Shown one piece after another: positions 9,754-17,149 of a DNA stretch of 38,694 bases. Every line of letters starts with the position of its first letter. The first letter of the stretch is position 1. The position numbers and the translations under genes were made by a program. Below the pieces are notes generated by a model. It was not told where the DNA came from. It saw only the letters and a list, made by a program, of their open reading frames with translations, and did no database searches. Source of the stretch: Bacillota bacterium (GTDB lineage Bacteria > Bacillota > UBA4882 > UBA8346); NCBI GenBank assembly GCA_029776595.1, contig JAKOSX010000119.1, forward strand, positions 1-38,694, written 5' to 3'.

Positions 9754-9980
9754 CCAAACCCACGCTCCTATCCGATTTGTCCTCAAGCAGAATCAAACGT
9801 TTTGGGCAGCCTCGCTCGTCCGTGAACGCCCAAAACGCAGCAAAACTTACTCCTTTAATACATCGGCAAAGCGTGGCCTTTACTTAAGGCACTTTTACGG
9901 AAAATACATGGTTTCGATTAGGAAATCACAGGGTATGCGACAGCGAGAACGCTGCTACGTTTCATACAAAAATAAAAAAA

Positions 9981-10002
9981 TTAAGGAACGCATATGCGTT
10001 CC
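9981..10002 (-). terminator. terminator downstream of rmuC
   Basis: Palindrome AAGGAACGCATATGCGTTCCTT; minus-strand continuation AATTTTTTTATTTTTG. Confidence 0.75.
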
Positions 10003-10045
10003 TTCTTAAACTCAGTACCCAGTATCCAGAATCCAATACCTAATA
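9981..10045 (-). repeat. dispersed intergenic repeat with terminator palindrome, copy 2 (inverted)
   Basis: AAGGAACGCATATGCGTTCCTT plus ACTCAGTACCCAGTATCCAGAATCCAATACCTAATAC. Confidence 0.7.
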
Positions 10046-10063
10046 CGCATCGCCCCGCATTTT

Positions 10064-11287
10064 TCAAATTTGACCATTATCTGCTTCCGCATCAGGATTG
10101 TCGCCGGAAGGAATTTCAACGTCCAAATTGCGTTCGCGGCGGAGAGAATCGATCATCTGCAGCGGCCGTTCCAATGCATGGCGGCGGGTAGAGACTAAAG
10201 AAGCATACTCTTTCTGGGCATCGGCCAATCTTTTGCCCATACGGTCCATGGCACTGCAAAAGGCATCCCATTGTTTGTAGAAACTTCCCAACAACGAAAG
10301 GATTCTGGACGTTGCCTGTTCCAGATGGAAATTATCCACGGCCTGGCGGATGACGGACAAAAATGCATATAACGTCAGCGGCGAGCAAAGCACCACCCGG
10401 TGTTGCAAGGCCATGTCCATCAATGTCCCGTCCGACTCATGAATAAAACCGTAAATTTGCTCATTGGGTATAAATACCAAAACATAATCCAGGGTATTCT
10501 CTTCCGGGTTGATATAATCCCGTGTGGTTACCTCTTTAATCCGGGTCCTCACGTCTTTCAGAAACTGTTGTTTATACGTCTCCTTCATATCCGGACGCTC
10601 CGCTTGAAGGTATTGTAAATAATTGTCCAGGGGGAATTTCACATCCATATGGACCTTCCTGGCCTTTGGCAGATAAAACGTGTAGTCCGGACGGTTCCCG
10701 CTGCTCAATCCTTCCTGTTTGGTATAATTGACGCCTTCGACAAATCCGACCATCCGCAGCACATCTTCGGCCATCCGTTCCCCCCATTGACCCCGGACCC
10801 GGGTGTTGGTCAAAACGGCCCGTAAATGTTCGGCCGTATCCCGCAATTTGGCCGTCTGTTCCGCCGTCATCTGCAACTGTTGGCTCAGCTCGCCGAATTT
10901 CAACTGCCGGTCCCTTTCATATTGGGTAATGACTTCATTCACCTTGGCTATTTCTTTTCCGATTTGGGCCAAAGTCTGGTCAATCAACTGTTTCTTGGAC
11001 TCCAGTGTCTGTTCGTTGAGAACAGTTTGATTTTTCAACGTTTCCCCGGCGATATTCATGAATTGTTGCAAATTATTGCGCAACGCTTCATAGGATATGG
11101 CCGTAAAAGACTCCTTCATCCTTCCCAGGACCTGTTCAAATTCTTTGCTCCGTTCCGTCTGGGCCTTATCCAGCAAATCCGCGGTTACCCGCCGTAACCT
11201 ACCCATCAGGCCCGCGGCCACGAGCCCGGTGATACCGGCCCCGACTAAAACGCCGGCCCCGAAAAAGACCATGGATGATTGATTCAT
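10064..11287 (-). CDS. rmuC: DNA recombination protein RmuC
   Basis: N-terminal TM, coiled coil, then RGQWGE...NRPDYTFYLP...DVKFPLDNY...LVFIPNEQIYGF motifs. Confidence 0.94.
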   Translation of the reverse strand: MNQSSMVFFGAGVLVGAGITGLVAAGLMGRLRRVTADLLDKAQTERSKEFEQVLGRMKESFTAISYEALRNNLQQFMNIAGETLKNQTVLNEQTLESKKQLIDQTLAQIGKEIAKVNEVITQYERDRQLKFGELSQQLQMTAEQTAKLRDTAEHLRAVLTNTRVRGQWGERMAEDVLRMVGFVEGVNYTKQEGLSSGNRPDYTFYLPKARKVHMDVKFPLDNYLQYLQAERPDMKETYKQQFLKDVRTRIKEVTTRDYINPEENTLDYVLVFIPNEQIYGFIHESDGTLMDMALQHRVVLCSPLTLYAFLSVIRQAVDNFHLEQATSRILSLLGSFYKQWDAFCSAMDRMGKRLADAQKEYASLVSTRRHALERPLQMIDSLRRERNLDVEIPSGDNPDAEADNGQI

Positions 11288-11465
11288 CAGATATCCTTCC
11301 TTCCGCCATATGGCCCGTTGTCCGCCGCTCTGAAGCGCACATCGAATGAATCATTTCCACAATGGCTGACAATCCCCTCCCGCCCGGCTTCATAAAAAAA
11401 GCCGGTTGGGACATATTATTTAAAAGTACCCCTCCGAAACGTTCCGTTTGGAAAGGACGTTACCC

Positions 11466-13595
11466 ATGAAATGGTTTCGATATCTATGCCAAAACTTTCG
11501 GAATTACCATTGGAGCTGGAAAAACATATTCTTTTTCCTGGCCTTGGCGGGCATGGGGGCCCTCCTGGTCGTTCTGTATATTCCTTTGCCCCAACCGCAG
11601 ATGCCGCTGGCTTCGGAAGTCTATGATATCCACCATAACCTGGTCACCACCTTTTACAATCAGAACCGTCGCCATGTGCCGCTTGCTGCGGTTCCCGACT
11701 TTTTACAAAAAGCCTTTTTGGCTGTGGAAGACCATCGCTTCTTTGAACATCACGGCATCAATCCCGGCCGTATCCTCAAAGCTGCCTGGTACGACATTAC
11801 CCATCGCAGCCTGGCGCAGGGCGCCAGTACCATCACCCAGCAATTGGCCAAAAATGCTTATCTCACCCACGAACGGTCCTTCATCCGCAAACTTAAAGAG
11901 CTCTTTTTAACGATCAAACTGGAACTGCACCTGAGCAAAGCGGAGATTTTCGAATTGTACCTCAATCAGATTTACTTCGGCCATGGCGCCTACGGTGTGA
12001 AAGTGGCTGCCGAAACATACTTCGGAAAAGATTTAAGCCAACTCAATCAGGCGGAAATGGCTTTACTCGCCGGTTTGCCTAAAGGACCGGCGTTTTACTC
12101 CCCTTATACCCATCCCGAAGCCGCCCGCAAACGGTTGCGCCAAACATTACAGCGCATGCTAGCCTGTAACTATATTACGGAAGCCGAATATCAACGGTAT
12201 AGCCGACAGCCGTTAACCCTTCCGGGAATCAAAGCCCGCAACCGCCAAGCCCCCTATTTTTTGGATTTGCTTCAGGCCGAATTGGCGGCCATTTTTCCCA
12301 AAGATCCCGGAATCATTTATACCGGCGGTTTGATCATCGAGTCCACTCTGGACCTGAATCTGATGAACGCCGCCACCGCAGCCCTCAACCGGGGCCTGCC
12401 CCGATTAATCACGGATAAAAACGGCCTCATCCAGCCTCAAGGGGCCCTTATCGCCATCGAACCCAAAACCGGCGAAATCCGGGCTTTGGTCGGCGGGACC
12501 GATTACCGTCGTTCCCAGTTTAACCGGGCTGTCCAGGCCAAACGCCAGCCGGGTTCGGCGTTTAAACCCATTTTATATGCGGCCGCCCTCAGCAAAGGCT
12601 ACACACTGGCCAGCCTTATCGACCGTACTCCCAAAATATATCAGTTGGATGTGGGGACCTATCAACCCACCGACGGCGCCAACCTGAACGCCACCGGATT
12701 ACTCTCCCTCCGGGATGCGCTGGCTTCATCCAGCAATGTGGTTGCCGTCAAACTCCTGGATACCATCGGTATCGAATCGCTCTTAACCTATGCCGCCCGG
12801 ATGGGTATCACCTCCAAATTGCCTGCCACCCTCTCGTTGGCTTTGGGTTCCGGCGAAGTGACCCCGTTGGAGCTGTCTACCGCCTATCTTCCGTTGGCCA
12901 ACAACGGCATCGGCATCAAACCGGCCACCATCCGGCGAATTTTGGACCGGAACGGCAACGTCCTTTACAAACGCCAGATCCAACCTCAGAAAATCCTCAA
13001 TCCGGGAGTGGCCTATCTGGTAACCCAGGCGCTGACCGGGGTTTTCCAACCGGGAGGAACCGCAGCCAACATCGGCCGTCGCATCCCGTTTCCTGCCGCC
13101 GGAAAAACCGGGACCACCGAAGCCAACCGGGACGCCTGGTTTGTCGGTTACACCCCCGAACTTCTGGCAGCGGTCTATGTGGGCTGCGACCACAACGAAC
13201 GCTCCCTCCCGGGCGCCGCCAATCAAATTGCCGCCCCGATTTGGGCCGACTTCATGGGCCAAGTGATTTCCCCGGAGACAGCCCCGGATTTTCCCGTGCC
13301 CAAAGAAGTGGTCAAGGTCGCCATTTGTAAAGAAAGCAGCGGAAAAGCCACACCGTTTTGCCCGGTCCGTCCCGAATTCTTCCTCGCTGGGACCGAACCG
13401 GAGCAATACTGTCCTTTGCACCGGTTCGTTCGGCGGAAGGTTTGCGCCCGTTCAGGCATGTTACCGGGCCTTTATTGCACCGAGTTCGAGGAGAAAGATT
13501 TCTTCCTTGGCGAACAACCGGCCTCCGTCTGCGACCAATGCCGGCCGGAGTTCAAAATTTTCGACTGGATGCAACGCATCTTCAAATGGAAATGA
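11466..13595 (+). CDS. class A penicillin-binding protein (transglycosylase/transpeptidase, PBP1A family)
   Basis: AVEDHRFFEHHG, QGASTITQQLAKN, KRQPGSAFKPILY, SSNV, AGKTGTTEANRDAWFVGYTP; Cys-rich C-terminal tail. GAAAGGA SD precedes ATG 11466. Confidence 0.95.
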   Translation: MKWFRYLCQNFRNYHWSWKNIFFFLALAGMGALLVVLYIPLPQPQMPLASEVYDIHHNLVTTFYNQNRRHVPLAAVPDFLQKAFLAVEDHRFFEHHGINPGRILKAAWYDITHRSLAQGASTITQQLAKNAYLTHERSFIRKLKELFLTIKLELHLSKAEIFELYLNQIYFGHGAYGVKVAAETYFGKDLSQLNQAEMALLAGLPKGPAFYSPYTHPEAARKRLRQTLQRMLACNYITEAEYQRYSRQPLTLPGIKARNRQAPYFLDLLQAELAAIFPKDPGIIYTGGLIIESTLDLNLMNAATAALNRGLPRLITDKNGLIQPQGALIAIEPKTGEIRALVGGTDYRRSQFNRAVQAKRQPGSAFKPILYAAALSKGYTLASLIDRTPKIYQLDVGTYQPTDGANLNATGLLSLRDALASSSNVVAVKLLDTIGIESLLTYAARMGITSKLPATLSLALGSGEVTPLELSTAYLPLANNGIGIKPATIRRILDRNGNVLYKRQIQPQKILNPGVAYLVTQALTGVFQPGGTAANIGRRIPFPAAGKTGTTEANRDAWFVGYTPELLAAVYVGCDHNERSLPGAANQIAAPIWADFMGQVISPETAPDFPVPKEVVKVAICKESSGKATPFCPVRPEFFLAGTEPEQYCPLHRFVRRKVCARSGMLPGLYCTEFEEKDFFLGEQPASVCDQCRPEFKIFDWMQRIFKWK

Positions 13596-13705
13596 AGAGG
13601 CGGACGTAACCTTTTGGATTTTTCCCGGTTTTGGATTATAATGGAAATAAATTATCCGAAAGTTTCGGTGCTGTATTGTCAAAATGGAAGAACGGGGTGT
13701 CAACG

Positions 13706-15037
13706 ATGAAATCATTGTTTCCGCCAGATTTTCTGTGGGGGACCGCCACGGCTTCATACCAGATTGAAGGTGCAGTTAACGAAGACGGCCGGGGTCTTTC
13801 CATTTGGGATACTTTCAGTCATACTCCGGGCAAAATCGCCAACGGCGATACGGGCGATGTGGCATGCGACCATTACCACAGGTACGCGTCGGACATCCAC
13901 ATCATGAAGGAAATCGGACTTAACGCCTACCGGACTTCCATCGCCTGGTCCCGGATTTTTCCGGACGGCAAAGGGCCGCTGAATCGCAAAGGCCTGGACT
14001 TCTACGACCGGCTCACCGATACCCTGCTCAATGCGGGAATTCAACCGATGTATACCTTGTATCACTGGGATCTCCCCGCAAGCCTTCAGGCGGAAGGCGG
14101 CTGGGCCAACCGGGATTTGACCCAATATTTCCGGGACTATTGCGCTGTCGTCTTTCGCCATCTGGGCGACCGGGTCCGGTATTGGATTACTTTAAATGAA
14201 CCTTCTGTCCATACCAATGAAGGCCATTTGTACGGAACTCACGCTCCCGGCCTGTCCGACTGGAAAACGGCCACCCGGACCGCCCACCATTTATTGCTGG
14301 CCCACGGTTTGGCGATACAGGCCTTCCGGGAAGGGGGTTATCCCGGCTCGCTCGGCATTACCCTGAATATCAACTATTTCGAACCCGTCGGAGATACGGA
14401 AGAACACCGCCGGGCGGCTCAAAGCGTGGACGGCCTGTGGAACCGCTGGTACTTGGATCCTCTTTTCAAACAGCGTTATCCCGCGGACATGTGGGAACTT
14501 TACCAGAACCACGGCATAGCTCCGCCGGTACAAGCGGGCGATCTGGAGCTTATCAGCCAATCCCTGGATTTCCTGGGCATCAATTATTATTTCCGGGAGA
14601 TCATCCATGCAGATCCGGCCGTCCCTGTGCTAGAAGCAGCTGCGGGCGACCCTGTTCCACCCCTGACGGCCATGGGTTGGGAGATATTCCCCGACGGTCT
14701 GTACCGCGTCCTTACCCGAATCAAACGGGAATATACCGATATCCCGCTGTATATTACGGAAAACGGCGCGGCTTTCCCCGACGTGCTCCGGAACGGAACC
14801 GTTGAGGATCCGCAACGCATTGACTATCTCAAGCGGCACTTCCAGGCTGCGGCCCAGGCCATCGCCGACGGTGTCGATCTGCGGGGCTATTTCATCTGGT
14901 CCCTCCTGGACAATTTCGAATGGGCTTGCGGTTATGGGAAACGTTTCGGCCTAATTTATGTCGATTACCCTTCCCAACAACGCTATTGGAAGCAAAGCGC
15001 CCATTGGCTTAAGGATTTTTTAGCTAATCTTCGTTAA
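13706..15037 (+). CDS. bglA: family 1 glycoside hydrolase (beta-glucosidase)
   Basis: FLWGTATASYQIEGA, TLNEP, YITENGAA, LLDNFEWACGYGKRFGL motifs. Confidence 0.95.
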   Translation: MKSLFPPDFLWGTATASYQIEGAVNEDGRGLSIWDTFSHTPGKIANGDTGDVACDHYHRYASDIHIMKEIGLNAYRTSIAWSRIFPDGKGPLNRKGLDFYDRLTDTLLNAGIQPMYTLYHWDLPASLQAEGGWANRDLTQYFRDYCAVVFRHLGDRVRYWITLNEPSVHTNEGHLYGTHAPGLSDWKTATRTAHHLLLAHGLAIQAFREGGYPGSLGITLNINYFEPVGDTEEHRRAAQSVDGLWNRWYLDPLFKQRYPADMWELYQNHGIAPPVQAGDLELISQSLDFLGINYYFREIIHADPAVPVLEAAAGDPVPPLTAMGWEIFPDGLYRVLTRIKREYTDIPLYITENGAAFPDVLRNGTVEDPQRIDYLKRHFQAAAQAIADGVDLRGYFIWSLLDNFEWACGYGKRFGLIYVDYPSQQRYWKQSAHWLKDFLANLR

Positions 15038-15143
15038 CCCTCATATCCAGCGCATCGGGCTCTTCCGTCCTGTCTGTTCCCCGGTCCCAAAGAACGGTCC
15101 GCGGAATATCCTAGTATTATCCTACCCATGCAGGAGGAGCACG

Positions 15144-15575
15144 ATGAAGTTGCCCCATTCATCCATTGACTGCTTGATTATACATGTGAGCGAGATGATC
15201 ATCCATTGGGCGGAGATCATTCCCGCCTGGGCCGGAAACGATTTCCCTTATTCCCGCCTTTTTGCTGAAGATCTCCGCCAATTGGACGCCATTCACGCGC
15301 AACTCCGAATGGTCCTTTGCACCCGGCCCATCCACCCCTGGGCACGGAAAGCATGGGAAGCCAATCTGATCACCCTATTATCCCAATCCATCCGTCAAGC
15401 AAAACATTGTGTGGAGAAAACCATCGCCCTCAGCCCCTACCTTCCTCCCGCATATCTCCATAACCTGGCCGGGATTTACCGTGATTTCTTCCCATATTTA
15501 TTGGATGCGATCCAATTGGTAAAAACTTTCCCGTCTTCCCCGACAGGAATCCCGATATCCAAAGCCAACTGTTAA
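15144..15575 (+). CDS. hypothetical protein (143 aa)
   Basis: Open frame with CAGGAGGAGC SD 5' of the ATG; no family recognised. Confidence 0.6.
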   Translation: MKLPHSSIDCLIIHVSEMIIHWAEIIPAWAGNDFPYSRLFAEDLRQLDAIHAQLRMVLCTRPIHPWARKAWEANLITLLSQSIRQAKHCVEKTIALSPYLPPAYLHNLAGIYRDFFPYLLDAIQLVKTFPSSPTGIPISKANC

Positions 15576-15876
15576 TGCAACTCTCTTATTGTCCCTCCGT
15601 CCGCCACCTCCACTTTCCGCCATGCTCCTTTACCACCATTTTCCTCAAGGAATTTCCCAGTTTAAAAAGAATTTGCTAAATGCAGCAAGAGACTGACAGG
15701 TTTTGCATTTATTATCAATAAACCCGGTGTCTGGCAGCTTTCGTTTACAGTACCCTACGCATTGCAGCCTTCATTGCAACAAAATTCGCAGCAACCTTTT
15801 GCCCCATCGGAATACCGCAAAAGCGGTAAATGAATACCTTGAAACACGGACAAACGGACAAAAAGGAGCTGAGAAT

Positions 15877-17016
15877 GTGCAGAAAATGACATGGAAAAAA
15901 TTAATTATCACAGGATTGGTTTTTGGGACAACACTTACCGGAAGCACAATTTGGGGCCAGACCTATTATGTTCAACCGGGTGATTCTCTTTACAACATTG
16001 CGGCGCGCTTCGGAACCACCATCGCCGCCCTGCAGCAGTCCAATGGTTTGACATCCACAACCATCTACCCCGGACAAGCTTTGAGCATCTCCTTGCAGGG
16101 CTCCGGTTCTTCCTCATCCGCAACGCGCTATACCGTCAAAGCCGGGGACTCTTTGTACCTTATCGCTCAACGTTACGGTATCACCGTCGCCAGTTTAAAA
16201 AGTGCTAACAACCTGTCCAGTGATTACCTCATTGTCGGAAAGGTTTTAATCATTCCCTCGGGAAGTTCGGGAACGGGAACATCGTCCGGCTCGACGACTC
16301 ATAAAGTCTGTTCCGGCGAAAGCCTTTACCTTATCGCTCAAAAATACGGTATTACCGTCGAAGCCTTAAAACAGGCCAATCAGCTAAGCAGCAACACCAT
16401 TTGGGTCGGGCAGACGCTAACCATTCCTGCCAAAGGGAGTTCAGCTTCCGCCGGAACCAACAGTCATCTGGTGAAAACCGGGGACACCCTTTACCTCATT
16501 GCCAAACAATATGGCATTTCTTTGTCGGATCTTTTAAAGGCTAACAACTTAAGCAGCTCAGCCCAGATTTACCCGGGGCAACGGTTAACCATTCCGAAAA
16601 GCGGAACCGGTTCTTCCTCCGGCACAACTGTAGGAAATTATAATTTTAGCAGCAGCGATATTGACCTTTTGGCCAGGCTGGTATCGGCGGAGTCCGCCGG
16701 CGAACCTTTTGAAGGACAAGTCGCCGTCGCATCCACCATTTTAAACCGGCTGAGAGACCCCAGATATCCGGATACTATTCCCGGTATCATTTATCAGATC
16801 GAATCCGGGCGTTACCAGTACAGCCCGGTGCTTGACGGCCGGATTAATCTACCGGCGACGGCCAGCGCCATCAAAGCGGTTCAACAGGCTATCAACGGTT
16901 GGGATCCCAGCAACGGTGCCAACGGATTTTATAATCCGTCCAAAACCAGTAATCAGTGGGTCCGTTCCCATCCGGTTACCGCAGTCATCGGCAACCACGT
17001 GTTTTTCAGTTACTGA
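15877..17016 (+). CDS. LysM-repeat cell wall hydrolase (SleB/Hydrolase_2 family, spore cortex-lytic type)
   Basis: Signal-like N-terminus, four LysM units (e.g. YTVKAGDSLYLIAQRYGITVASLKSANNL), C-terminal LARLVSAESAGEPFEGQVAVASTILNR...FYNPSKTSNQWV. AAAGGAG SD before GTG 15877. Confidence 0.93.
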   Translation: MQKMTWKKLIITGLVFGTTLTGSTIWGQTYYVQPGDSLYNIAARFGTTIAALQQSNGLTSTTIYPGQALSISLQGSGSSSSATRYTVKAGDSLYLIAQRYGITVASLKSANNLSSDYLIVGKVLIIPSGSSGTGTSSGSTTHKVCSGESLYLIAQKYGITVEALKQANQLSSNTIWVGQTLTIPAKGSSASAGTNSHLVKTGDTLYLIAKQYGISLSDLLKANNLSSSAQIYPGQRLTIPKSGTGSSSGTTVGNYNFSSSDIDLLARLVSAESAGEPFEGQVAVASTILNRLRDPRYPDTIPGIIYQIESGRYQYSPVLDGRINLPATASAIKAVQQAINGWDPSNGANGFYNPSKTSNQWVRSHPVTAVIGNHVFFSY

Positions 17017-17049
17017 CATAACATCGGTCACAGACACATATCCAAAACA

Positions 17050-17077
17050 AAACCCGCTTTCAGCGGGTTTTTATTTT
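17050..17077 (+). terminator. Rho-independent terminator after the LysM/SleB gene
   Basis: AACCCGCTTTCAGCGGGTTTTTATTTT. Confidence 0.8.
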
Positions 17078-17149
17078 ATCTATTGTTCATAAATTGGGGG
17101 TGTGCCAAACAAAGTCTCCAACCGATATATAAAAGAAGGAGGATTAACG

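Noticed and set aside
9754-9980. c-di-GMP-I riboswitch upstream of the MCP
   Set aside because: Considered because of gene context, but the GGGCAAACC...GACGCAAAGCC consensus is not present; kept only as an unclassified structured leader.
12783-13421. 212-aa ORF antisense to the PBP gene
   Set aside because: Overlaps a fully supported PBP transpeptidase domain; Gly-rich spurious translation.
15703-15876. N-terminal extension of the LysM/SleB ORF
   Set aside because: The SD AAAGGAG and a hydrophobic signal segment place the start at GTG 15877; the upstream part is leader.
15600-15876. ydaO-type c-di-AMP riboswitch upstream of sleB
   Set aside because: Expected GGGGGACCC and AACCCGTCAGC-type blocks not found.
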